Shown one piece after another: positions 28,783 to 36,138 of a stretch of DNA of 64,000 nucleotides. The position numbers and the translations under genes are program-made. How positions within the stretch are numbered: position 1 is the stretch's first letter; each line of letters begins with the position of its first letter. Source of the DNA: Hyphomicrobiales bacterium (GTDB lineage Bacteria > Pseudomonadota > Alphaproteobacteria > Rhizobiales > Aestuariivirgaceae); contig JANYLQ010000050.1 of NCBI GenBank assembly GCA_025363755.1, positions 1-64,000 of the forward strand, written 5' to 3'. Under the pieces are notes generated by a model. That model was not told the origin of the DNA. It did no database searches and was given only the letters and a program-made list of their open reading frames with translations.

Positions 28783-29460
28783 ATGATTGACCTGCACTAT
28801 TGGCCCACCCCAAATGGCCACAAAATTACGATTTTCCTCGAAGAGGCAGGCTTGCCTTACACCATCCACAAAGTAGATATTGGCAAGGGCGACCAGTTCA
28901 AGCCAGAATTCTTGAGTATTTCCCCCAATAACCGCATGCCAGCAATCGTCGATAACGCGCCTAAAGATGGTGGAAAACCGATCAGTGTTTTTGAATCGGG
29001 TGCCATACTTCTCTACCTCGCTGAAAAAACAGGCAAGTTTATCTCGTTCGATATCCGCGCCCGAGTGGAAACCCTGCAATGGCTGTTCTGGCAGATGGGC
29101 GGTCTTGGCCCAATGGCTGGCCAAAACGGACACTTCAATGTCTATGCACCTGAAAAAGTGCCTTATGCCATTGAGCGCTACACCAAAGAAACCAACCGCC
29201 TGTATGGTGTGTTGAACAAGCGGCTGGCTGACCGTGAGTTTATGGCGGGCGAATATTCTATTGCTGATATGGCCAGCTATCCGTGGATCGTGCCTTACGA
29301 AAACCATAAGCAAAAACTGGAAGACTTTCCGCATCTGCATCGTTGGTTTAAGGCAATAAAGGCGCGTCCTGCTGTGGTCGCAGCATATGCCAAGGGCTCG
29401 CCACCCAGGCCGATGACAGAAGAGGAAAAGAAGGTGTTGTTCGGGCAGACGGCGCGGTAA
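28783..29460 (+). CDS. Glutathione S-transferase family protein (YfcG/YghU-like)
   Basis: 225 residues. A thioredoxin-like N-domain starts IDLHYWPTPNGHKI, with NNRMPAIVDN (cis-Pro) near residue 48 and SVFESGAILLYLAEKTG near residue 68; the helical C-domain has EYSIADMASYPWI near residue 160. The TPNGHK active-site segment is typical of the YfcG/YghU disulfide-bond oxidoreductase group, which bind glutathione and reduce disulfides. That sub-assignment is from memory of the motif. It is a single gene, ending at a palindromic repeat. Confidence 0.87.
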   Translation: MIDLHYWPTPNGHKITIFLEEAGLPYTIHKVDIGKGDQFKPEFLSISPNNRMPAIVDNAPKDGGKPISVFESGAILLYLAEKTGKFISFDIRARVETLQWLFWQMGGLGPMAGQNGHFNVYAPEKVPYAIERYTKETNRLYGVLNKRLADREFMAGEYSIADMASYPWIVPYENHKQKLEDFPHLHRWFKAIKARPAVVAAYAKGSPPRPMTEEEKKVLFGQTAR

Positions 29461-29461
29461 C

Positions 29462-29573
29462 TAGGCCCCCCTCAGTCCTTCGGACAGCTCCCCCAACAAG
29501 TTGGTGGAGCGCGACAATTTTTACCCTCCCCTAACTTGTTGGGGGAGGTGCCCAAAGGGCGGAGGGGGCCTAA
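29462..29573. repeat. Palindromic repeat element (family A)
   Basis: A ~112 bp imperfect inverted repeat. The outer arms TAGGCCCCCTC and GGAGGGGGCCTA pair, the inner arms CCCCAACAAGTT and AACTTGTTGGGG pair, and each arm contains a small hairpin (GTCCTTCGGAC and GCCCAAAGGGC). The overall shape is cruciform or cloverleaf-like. It fills the space between the convergent GST and EamA genes, and its right edge supplies the EamA stop codon. It probably belongs to a REP/MITE-like family. Only one copy is seen here. Confidence 0.8.
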
Positions 29574-30472
29574 ACCCCACTCACAAAGCCCTCCGGTTCA
29601 GATTTCGTTCGCCCGCGCAGCTCGTTATAAATATGCCCGAATAAAGCCACCAAAACCACAGCCCCACCCAGCAGGGTGGGGCCTTTGGGGACCTCGGCCA
29701 TAAACAGCCAAACCCATAGGGGCGTGAGCGGAACTTCGAGGGCGGCAATCAAAGTTGCCTCAGCAGCAGGCACAAGCCGTGATCCCAGCGTGTAGAAAAC
29801 CAATCCCGCAGCATTTTGTACAACACCGAATAAACCAATCAACACAATATCTTGTGTTGATACGTTCAACGAATCTGCGAACCAGAAGCAAAAGAATGCT
29901 GCTAAATATGCTGAGGCTGCCATGGCAGGCAACATGGGAACATCGCGGTTTCGGCGCAGCAAAACTGAAAAACTAGCCATGCAACACGTCATCGCAAATG
30001 CCAGCATTTTGCCAAACATGGTTCCTCCGCCAAAGCCTGAACCCACCAGCATGATCAGCACACCAGCCAGAGCGACCACCGAGGCAATCATGGTGGAGCG
30101 CGATGGTTTTTCGCCGATGGTCACGTATGCTAGGCCAGCTGTGATAAATGGAACGGTGGCATAAATCACCATGGCATCGGCCACTGACCCATAGCGCAAG
30201 GATCCAATGCCAGTGATCATGCCTGCGGCTGATAACACCGCCACGGCCAATGCGGGCCAACGCAGTTTTTGCAGCGCGTTCCAAGCTTGGCCGCGCTCGA
30301 GAACGAGGAATGCAACAAACACCGCCGTTCCGGAAAACAGCCCGCGCCAGAACAACAGCGCCATCAAGTCCGTTGAAATCGCCCGCGTGAACAATCCAGA
30401 AAGAGACCATGCCAATGGGGCCATGCAACAGATCAAAAGGCCTATTCGATGTTGATCCTGATTCATCACCAT
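29570..30472 (-). CDS. EamA/DMT family transporter
   Basis: 300 residues with ten hydrophobic segments in two EamA halves. The first has APLAWSLSGLFTRAIS and LLFWRGLFSG; the second begins near residue 155. EVPLTPLWVWL and FMAEVP near the C-terminus are typical of the drug/metabolite transporter superfamily. It is an inner-membrane exporter of unknown substrate. Start can be 30472 or ATG 30466 (MNQDQ). Its last codons lie at the edge of the palindromic repeat. A small Cys-containing ORF ends 6 bases upstream. Confidence 0.87.
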   Translation of the reverse strand: MVMNQDQHRIGLLICCMAPLAWSLSGLFTRAISTDLMALLFWRGLFSGTAVFVAFLVLERGQAWNALQKLRWPALAVAVLSAAGMITGIGSLRYGSVADAMVIYATVPFITAGLAYVTIGEKPSRSTMIASVVALAGVLIMLVGSGFGGGTMFGKMLAFAMTCCMASFSVLLRRNRDVPMLPAMAASAYLAAFFCFWFADSLNVSTQDIVLIGLFGVVQNAAGLVFYTLGSRLVPAAEATLIAALEVPLTPLWVWLFMAEVPKGPTLLGGAVVLVALFGHIYNELRGRTKSEPEGFVSGV

Positions 30473-30478
30473 TACTTA

Positions 30479-30634
30479 TCAGCCAGCTTGGGGCGGGGCC
30501 ATGTCGTAAACGGCATGGCAACCCTGTTTCGGGTCACCCTTGACGAAGCAGAAGTTTTCCCGCATTTTGCAACCATGACCACTGCCCGCCCATTCGCTGC
30601 TATTTGCAGCATTATTATTTGCATCTAGCGACAT
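30479..30634 (-). CDS. Small Cys-containing protein upstream of the EamA gene, unknown
   Basis: From ATG 30634 about 51 residues are encoded, with an Asn-rich start then WAGSGHGCKMREN, FCFVKGDPKQGCHAVYDM and a short Pro tail. Three Cys and two His suggest a small metal- or disulfide-stabilised fold, but I recognise no family. Codon choice (AAC, TTC, GTC, GAC, CAG) looks like the neighbouring genes rather than random. A TTG 19 codons upstream could give a 70-residue form. No clear ribosome binding site. It ends 6 bases before the EamA start, so the two may be co-transcribed. Confidence 0.42.
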   Translation of the reverse strand: MSLDANNNAANSSEWAGSGHGCKMRENFCFVKGDPKQGCHAVYDMAPPQAG

Positions 30635-30707
30635 ATCGCTGGCTGGGCGCCGCTTACTCAAAATCTGAATAGCGCATCTCCCAGGCGGCAAGCCAAGAGG
30701 AAGACCT

Positions 30708-32129
30708 ATGACTTTGCGCCTTTACAACACGCTGACGAGAACGAAGGAGGAGTTTTCCCCCATCGATCCGAATAATGTGCGCATGTATGTCTGCGGCCCC
30801 ACGGTTTATGATTTTGCCCATATCGGCAACGCACGTCCGGTGATTGTGTTTGACGTGCTGTTCCGCCTGCTGCGCCATCTTTATGGCGCGGAACATGTTA
30901 CCTATGTTCGAAATATCACCGATGTTGATGACAAGATCAATGCAAGGGCTTTACGTGATTTTCCAAACTTGCCGCTGAATGAGGCGATCCGGGCGGTGAC
31001 TCAAAAAACGGCTGATCAGTTTCAGTCCGATGCCAAGGCACTTGGATGCTTGACACCAACTGAAGAACCGCGCGCCACAGATAACATTCAAGGCATGATT
31101 GATATTATCAGTACACTGATCAATAAGGGTCATGCCTATACGGCTGCTGGTGAGGTGCTGTTCAGCGTTTCGTCGATGGCTGATTATGGAAAACTCTCTG
31201 GCCGCAAACTGGAAGACCAGCAGGCGGGTGCCCGCGTTGCCGTGGAAGCCCACAAAAAAAATCCGGCAGACTTTGTGTTGTGGAAACTATCAAGCGCCGA
31301 CGAACCAGGCTGGGAGAGCCCATGGGGCAGGGGCAGGCCGGGATGGCACATCGAATGCAGTGCCATGAGCAAACGATATCTCGGTGAAATCTTCGACATC
31401 CACGGCGGCGGCCTAGATTTAATCTTCCCCCACCACGAAAACGAAATCGCCCAATCCAGATGCGCCCATGGTTCTAGCGTGATGGCCAATGTGTGGATGC
31501 ATAATGGGTTCTTGCAAGTTGAAGGGCAGAAGATGTCTAAGAGCTTGGGGAATTTTGTGACGATTGCGGATTTGTTGGAAACTGAGAAGTTTGGCGGGCA
31601 AAACTGGAATGGCGAAGTTCTCAGACTTGCAATGTTGATGACCCACTATCGTCAGCCAATAGATTGGACGAAGGACGCACTGCTAGCATCGCAAAAAACA
31701 TTGGTCGATTGGAACGGTGAACTATACAGCAGTCACTTGAAGTTTACCAAAGACAATCAAGAAACTTACAATTCGCTTACTGCGCATGAGGATTTTATTG
31801 ACGCGTTGTCCGATGATATCAATACTCACGCTGGATTTACAGTTCTTCATAAGCTTGCGAAGTCGCGACAAAAAATGGATATTGAATATCTTTTTGGTTC
31901 ATTAAATTTAATGGGTCTAATCGATTATCAATTTTTGTCAGCGAGACAGTTTCCATTGAAAACTAACATCAATCGGGAGTTGGTCGTTGATCTCATCAAC
32001 GACCGCCTCGCTGCTCGTCATACCAAAAACTGGAAAGAATCTGATCGTATTCGGGATGAGTTGGATGCGATGGGGGTTGCGATTAAAGATAACAAGGATG
32101 GGACGACGACGTGGGAAGTGAAGCGATGA
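30708..32129 (+). CDS. cysS: Cysteinyl-tRNA synthetase
   Basis: 473 residues. It charges tRNA(Cys). Zinc ligands start in [10 protein letters not shown] (near residue 27), followed by HIGNARP in place of HIGH (near residue 37). [12 protein letters not shown] near residue 210 and [19 protein letters not shown] near residue 230 complete the zinc site, and the KMSKS loop reads [10 protein letters not shown] near residue 268. The stop overlaps the ATG of the DUF559 ORF (ATGA). With cimA further downstream, cysS probably formed a direct pair with cimA before the DUF559 element arrived. Confidence 0.96.
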   Translation: MTLRLYNTLTRTKEEFSPIDPNNVRMYVCGPTVYDFAHIGNARPVIVFDVLFRLLRHLYGAEHVTYVRNITDVDDKINARALRDFPNLPLNEAIRAVTQKTADQFQSDAKALGCLTPTEEPRATDNIQGMIDIISTLINKGHAYTAAGEVLFSVSSMADYGKLSGRKLEDQQAGARVAVEAHKKNPADFVLWKLSSADEPGWESPWGRGRPGWHIECSAMSKRYLGEIFDIHGGGLDLIFPHHENEIAQSRCAHGSSVMANVWMHNGFLQVEGQKMSKSLGNFVTIADLLETEKFGGQNWNGEVLRLAMLMTHYRQPIDWTKDALLASQKTLVDWNGELYSSHLKFTKDNQETYNSLTAHEDFIDALSDDINTHAGFTVLHKLAKSRQKMDIEYLFGSLNLMGLIDYQFLSARQFPLKTNINRELVVDLINDRLAARHTKNWKESDRIRDELDAMGVAIKDNKDGTTTWEVKR

Positions 32130-32749
32130 CGCGGCCCTCTCCTGCTTCGCAAGGGCGAAGCTGTCTCTCCCGCGAGGGGAGAGACTTGAGTAAGGAAGAG
32201 AAGGGCGAACCTGCAGGCCAAGTCTCTCCCCTTGCGGGAGAGACAGACTTGGGGCCCAGCCCCAAGTCAGGAGAGGGGTCGAAGCGGAGCTTCGCTAAAA
32301 AGCTTCGCTCCAATATGACCGATGTTGAAACCAAACTCTGGCAACAACTGCGCGCTAAGCGGTTTGAAGATTACAAGTTCCGCCGCCAAGTTCCAATCGG
32401 GCCATATATCGTTGATTTTATCTGCTTCGAAAAAAGACTGATCATCGAATTGGATGGATCGCAGCATGAAGGTTCGACTTATGATATGAAGCGTGACGCA
32501 TGGTTGAGGTCACAGGATTTTCACGTTTTAAGATTTTGGAATAATGATGTGAACGCGGCAATGGATGGAACGTTGTTGGCTATTCATGATGCGCTTGGAC
32601 TTCCCTCTCCTGCCTCGCAAGAGCGAGGCTGTCTCTCCCGCGAGGGGAGAGACTCAAGCAAGAAAAGGTCGTCTAACAGCCAAGTCTCTCCGCTAGCGGG
32701 AGAGACAGACTTGCGGCTGAGCCCCAAGTCAGGAGAGGGCAGAGCTTGA
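32126..32749 (+). CDS. DUF559 (Vsr/PD-(D/E)XK-like) endonuclease-domain protein between two repeats
   Basis: 207 residues from ATG 32126, which overlaps the cysS stop. The DUF559 core spans about residues 56-160: [16 protein letters not shown], then [15 protein letters not shown], then the catalytic-looking [11 protein letters not shown], then [11 protein letters not shown]. The D...ExD...H pattern fits very-short-patch-repair/PD-(D/E)XK nucleases. Residues before and after the core are translated repeat sequence: both ends contain [23 protein letters not shown] and SPKSGEG. The native start may lie nearer ATG 32315. The gene looks like cargo of the repeat, or its mobiliser. Neighbours cysS and cimA are intact. 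Confidence 0.8.
   Translation: MTRPSPASQGRSCLSREGRDLSKEEKGEPAGQVSPLAGETDLGPSPKSGEGSKRSFAKKLRSNMTDVETKLWQQLRAKRFEDYKFRRQVPIGPYIVDFICFEKRLIIELDGSQHEGSTYDMKRDAWLRSQDFHVLRFWNNDVNAAMDGTLLAIHDALGLPSPASQERGCLSREGRDSSKKRSSNSQVSPLAGETDLRLSPKSGEGRA
32135..32277. repeat. Structured palindromic repeat family B, copy 1
   Basis: A 143 bp element bounded by the perfect inverted ends CCCTCTCCTG (32135-32144) and CAGGAGAGGG (32268-32277). Inside are four hairpins: GCTTCGC/GCGAAGC (32144-32161), GTCTCTCCC/GGGAGAGAC (32163-32185), the same stem again (32222-32244) and GACTTGGGG/CCCCAAGTC (32246-32268). The whole could fold as a multi-branched, cloverleaf-like DNA or RNA. It is in direct orientation with copy 2 at 468 bases' spacing. 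Confidence 0.9.
32603..32739. repeat. Structured palindromic repeat family B, copy 2
   Basis: A 137 bp direct copy of the element at 32135-32277, with the same perfect terminal inverted ends. The first hairpin reads GCCTCGC/GCGAGGC (32612-32629) where copy 1 has GCTTCGC/GCGAAGC, a compensatory T:A to C:G change that keeps the stem. The second hairpin stem is identical and the third differs only around its loop. The fourth has mismatches in the upper stem. It is followed directly by the stop of the DUF559 ORF and by cimA. Confidence 0.9.
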
Positions 32750-32751
32750 TT

Positions 32752-34320
32752 ATGAAAACCCGCCTTTCCCTTTTCGACACCACACTCCGTGATGGGCAGC
32801 AAACGCCGGGCGTCACCTTCTCGCTCGACGATAAGCTCGTCATCATGGACATGCTCGATAAGCTAGGTGTCGATTATATTGAGGGTGGGTATCCCGGTGG
32901 GAACCCGACTGACAATCAACTGTTCTCTAAAGAGCGCAACACCAAAGCCACCTTCACGGCTTTCGGCATGACCAAGCGGGCAGGGCGGTCGGTTTCGAAT
33001 GATCCGGGGTTGCAGACTTTGTTGCAGGCCAAATCCAAGGCGATTTGCTTTGTGGCCAAGTCTTGGGATTATCATGTGCGGGTTGCTTTGGGCTGCACCA
33101 ATGAAGAAAACTTAGAAAGCATCGTTGACTCTGTTGCTGTTGCGAAAGCGGTAAACAAAGAGGTGCTTGTTGATTGCGAACATTTCTTCGATGGCTACAA
33201 AGCAAATCCTGAATATGCCACGGCTTGCGCAAAAGCTGCTTACGATTCTGGTGCGCGATGGGTGGTGCTGTGCGACACCAATGGGGGAACTCTGCCTTCT
33301 GAGGTGAGTGAAATCGTCCGTACAATGACGAAAGTCATTCCGGGCTCACATCTCGGAATTCACGCGCATAATGATACGGAGCAGGCGGTCGCTAATTCTC
33401 TGGCGGCGGTTGAAGCGGGTGCATGCCAAATTCAAGGAACGCTGAATGGCATAGGCGAACGTTGCGGCAACGCGAATCTCATTTCGATCATTGGCACGCT
33501 GGCGCTGAAACGTCAGTACACGGAGCGATTTGAGCTTGGTGTTGATGTCAAACAGCTCACATCAATCTCGCGTGGCTTTGATGAACTGCTGAACCGTGCC
33601 CCCAATGCGCAAGCGCCTTATGTTGGCAAAAGTGCATTTGCGACCAAGGCCGGCATACATGCTTCAGCTTTGGCGAAAGAGCCAGAAACTTATGAGCATG
33701 TTCCACCCTCAAGTGTAGGCAATAATCGGCGCATTCTGGTTTCTGATCAGGCGGGAAAATCGAATTTGCTGGCTGAACTCACGCGCATCAATCTTGATAT
33801 TGCGAAGGATGATCCGCGTTTGGATCATCTGTTGCGCGAAGTGAAAGAACGCGAGAACAACGGTTATTCTTATGATGGCGCTGACGCTTCGTTTGAATTG
33901 CTGGCAAGACGCACGCTTGGCAATGTGCCGCATTATTTTGATGTCGAAACGTTCCAGGTGAATGTGGGCCAACAGAATGGTCAGATGTATTCGCAGGCCG
34001 AAGTGAAAGTGAAGGTGGGCGATGAAATCCTCACCAGCACGGGCGAGGGCAATGGCCCTGTGAGCGCACTTGATGTCGCTTTGCGCAAAGACCTTGGACG
34101 TTATCAACGCTATATCGATGATATGGAATTGGTTGATTACAAAGTGCGTATCCTCAATGGTGGCACCAGTGCGACGACGCGGGTTTTGATCGAAAGCAAA
34201 GATGCGAAGGGTGAACGCTGGTTTACGGTTGGTGTTTCGCCAAATATCGTTGAAGCATCATTCCAAGCCTTGCTCGATGCAATCATCTTCAAGCTGTTGC
34301 GCGAAGGTGTGAGCGCATAA
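32752..34320 (+). CDS. cimA: Citramalate synthase
   Basis: 522 residues. It condenses pyruvate and acetyl-CoA to (R)-citramalate, giving 2-oxobutyrate for isoleucine. LFDTTLRDGQQTPG at residues 6-19 is the catalytic and metal-binding opening of the DRE-TIM family; LGIHAHNDTEQAVANS near residue 204 and NGIGERCGNANLI near residue 235 follow, and a LeuA-type C-terminal domain starts at about residue 395. The LEGGYPGGNPTD-like region and the length favour CimA over 2-isopropylmalate synthase. ATG 32752 is used; TTG 32746 overlaps the previous stop. Confidence 0.9.
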   Translation: MKTRLSLFDTTLRDGQQTPGVTFSLDDKLVIMDMLDKLGVDYIEGGYPGGNPTDNQLFSKERNTKATFTAFGMTKRAGRSVSNDPGLQTLLQAKSKAICFVAKSWDYHVRVALGCTNEENLESIVDSVAVAKAVNKEVLVDCEHFFDGYKANPEYATACAKAAYDSGARWVVLCDTNGGTLPSEVSEIVRTMTKVIPGSHLGIHAHNDTEQAVANSLAAVEAGACQIQGTLNGIGERCGNANLISIIGTLALKRQYTERFELGVDVKQLTSISRGFDELLNRAPNAQAPYVGKSAFATKAGIHASALAKEPETYEHVPPSSVGNNRRILVSDQAGKSNLLAELTRINLDIAKDDPRLDHLLREVKERENNGYSYDGADASFELLARRTLGNVPHYFDVETFQVNVGQQNGQMYSQAEVKVKVGDEILTSTGEGNGPVSALDVALRKDLGRYQRYIDDMELVDYKVRILNGGTSATTRVLIESKDAKGERWFTVGVSPNIVEASFQALLDAIIFKLLREGVSA

Positions 34321-34323
34321 TTC

Positions 34324-35220
34324 ATGCTGAAAAATTTGAGTGAGCCAAACAAGGGCGTTCTCTTTGCCGTCATCGCCCATTTGTTCTGGGGCGGCATGGC
34401 AGTCTATTTTGGATTGATCCGACACATCAATCCGATGGAGATCGCCGTCAATCGCGGAGTGTGGTCAATTCCGATTGCGGCCGTTGTGGTGTGGTGGCTT
34501 GGCCAATTCACTGAAGTTTTGGCTGTTATCAAAAATCCGAAGATGGTTTTAATTTTAACATTGACGAGTGCCATTATCGTTTTCAATTGGACGCTTTATA
34601 TTTGGTGCATTCAACATGGTCGTGCACTTGAAGCTAGCCTTGGTTATTTTATCAATCCGTTGATGAATGTGGCCGTTGGTTATGTTTTTCTGCATGAGCG
34701 TTTTAACAAGTTGCAGATGTTGGCCATTGGATTGGCTTGCGTTGCGGTGACGTTTGAAACGATTGCAACAGGTGTATTTCCGTTTTTGGGATTGTCTCTG
34801 GCTGCCACATTTTGTTTATATGGGTTATTGCGCAAGACAATCGCTGTTTCGCCCGTTCCTGGTTTTTTTGTCGAAGTGCTTTTGATTGCACTGCCGCTTA
34901 TTGGTGTTGAGATTTGGCTCGCAAAAAATGGGATGACGCATTTTGGGGATAACGCTTTTAATACGTTAATGCTTATGGGCTGTGGCGCTTTAACTTCTGG
35001 AGCGCTGATTTTCTACGCGGCTTCTCTGAAACGTATCCGCTATTCAACTGCGGGATTGTTACAATATCTTTCACCGACGATGGTTTTCTTGGCGGCGATT
35101 TATGTTTTCCATGAGACTATTGATCAATGGAAATTGATCTCGTTTGGGATCATTTGGCTGGCACTTGCGATATACTCGATTTCTGCGCTTCAAACAGAAA
35201 GTTCTAAAGAAGTAAAATAA
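34324..35220 (+). CDS. rarD: RarD-type EamA family transporter
   Basis: 298 residues with about ten membrane segments. The opening KGVLFAVIAHLFWGGMAVYF, then INPMEIAVNRGVWS, is typical of RarD; NWTLYIWCIQHGRALEASLGYFINP near residue 80 is the family's most conserved block. Inner-membrane permease, substrate unknown. It starts 3 bases after cimA's stop and is likely co-transcribed. A promoter-like palindrome and a repeat follow it. Confidence 0.9.
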   Translation: MLKNLSEPNKGVLFAVIAHLFWGGMAVYFGLIRHINPMEIAVNRGVWSIPIAAVVVWWLGQFTEVLAVIKNPKMVLILTLTSAIIVFNWTLYIWCIQHGRALEASLGYFINPLMNVAVGYVFLHERFNKLQMLAIGLACVAVTFETIATGVFPFLGLSLAATFCLYGLLRKTIAVSPVPGFFVEVLLIALPLIGVEIWLAKNGMTHFGDNAFNTLMLMGCGALTSGALIFYAASLKRIRYSTAGLLQYLSPTMVFLAAIYVFHETIDQWKLISFGIIWLALAIYSISALQTESSKEVK

Positions 35221-35223
35221 TCC

Positions 35224-35252
35224 TTGACACCGTACGGTGGATCAGCTAGAGA
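35224..35252 (+). promoter_or_regulatory. Orphan promoter with TetR-type palindromic operator
   Basis: TTGACA (35224-35229) is followed 17 bases later by TAGAGA (35247-35252), a weak -10. The perfect 12-bp palindrome CACCGTACGGTG (35228-35239) overlaps the -35 box, an arrangement familiar from TetR-family autoregulated promoters. No plausible plus-strand gene lies downstream; only a palindromic repeat and the tail of the convergent LOG gene. It may be left over from a lost regulator or efflux gene. Confidence 0.45.
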
Positions 35253-35316
35253 CCTATAAATCCAGTGAGCTGGGACAGAGGACATGCCGAGCAATTCGGT
35301 CAATTCTCCATAGTCC

Positions 35317-35398
35317 GTCATTCCCGCGAAGGCGGGAATCTTTGTTTCAACACAACATCCGGATTTAAAACACAGATTCCCGCCTACGCGGGAATGAC
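35317..35398. repeat. Palindromic repeat family C, copy 1 (ATTCCC-N8-GGGAAT pair)
   Basis: An 82 bp inverted repeat made of two 20-bp hairpins: ATTCCCGC-GAAG-GCGGGAAT near its left end and ATTCCCGC-CTAC-GCGGGAAT near its right end. They are separated by about 37 bases with AT-rich arms (TCTTTGTTT and AAACACAGA). GTCATTCCC at the left edge is mirrored by GGGAATGAC at the right. Each hairpin matches the ATTCCC-N8-GGGAAT pattern known as dRS3 in Neisseria. A second copy is at 58947-59020. Confidence 0.85.
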
Positions 35399-35429
35399 GA
35401 CAATAGGGATAGGCAAAGCTAAAAAGTTT

Positions 35430-36032
35430 CTAAAGCTTATCCTGAATTATCTTCAACGGAACTTTGTCAACAGTCACTGAACGGCGATGCTGGTAGATCG
35501 GCACGACGTCTGCGGCTGTTTTTGCCACTTCAACCAAAACTTCCATGCCCGCCCGGATAAAGCTTTCGGCGCGCATGTGATTAAGCAACACCAATAAAGG
35601 ATCCCAATAATTTTCAATATTGCACACAATCAAGGGCTTGGCGTGTTGGCCAAGCTGCGCCCATGTGGTGATCTCAGCCAGCTCTTCGAGCGTGCCAACG
35701 CCGCCGGGCAGGGCCACAAAGCCTGTGGCTTTTTCAAACATCATGGTTTTGCGTTCGTGCATTGTGTTAGTGACAATGAGTTCCGAAACGCCTTCAAGCA
35801 TCCGTTCGCGGTTCACCAGAAACTCAGGAATAATGCCCGTCACATGGCCGCCCGCCGACAAAACACCACGCGCCACTTGGCCCATCAGCCCCATGCCGCC
35901 ACCGCCATAAACCAACCCAATGTCAGCCTTGGCCATCGCAATGCCCAGATCGTCGGCGGCCTGCATATAAGCCGGGTTCCGGCCCGGGCCAGAACCGCAA
36001 TAGACGCAGAGGCGATGAGTAGGAATAGCCAT
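35430..36032 (-). CDS. LOG/TIGR00730 family Rossmann-fold protein (cytokinin-activating nucleotide hydrolase type)
   Basis: 200 residues. LOG proteins cleave ribose 5-phosphate from nucleoside monophosphates such as AMP or cytokinin nucleotides. LCVYCGSGPGRNP near residue 8, GLVYGGGGMGLMG near residue 39, HERKTMMFEKATGFVALPGG and then VGTLEEL (PGGxGTxxE, near residue 107) form the active site. ATG 36032 (MAIPTHRL) has GGAG 5-6 bases upstream; longer starts up to 36167 overlap the divergent LysM gene and look non-coding. It is divergent from the LysM gene. Confidence 0.9.
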   Translation of the reverse strand: MAIPTHRLCVYCGSGPGRNPAYMQAADDLGIAMAKADIGLVYGGGGMGLMGQVARGVLSAGGHVTGIIPEFLVNRERMLEGVSELIVTNTMHERKTMMFEKATGFVALPGGVGTLEELAEITTWAQLGQHAKPLIVCNIENYWDPLLVLLNHMRAESFIRAGMEVLVEVAKTAADVVPIYQHRRSVTVDKVPLKIIQDKL

Positions 36033-36138
36033 GGTTTCTCCAGTTTGCATTGTGTAAAGCGGGGCCTTATGAAGCGCCCGACTCGTGCTTATATAGCAAC
36101 TATAACGTTTTGACTTAACCCGACGGATTTTAAACAAC

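Noticed and set aside
32135-32739. CRISPR array
   Set aside because: Only two large copies with a coding core between them; no short regular repeats and spacers, and no cas genes.
35265-35480. 71-codon frame after the orphan promoter
   Set aside because: It consists mainly of translated palindromic repeat (HSREGGN, IPAYAGM), a known source of false small genes.
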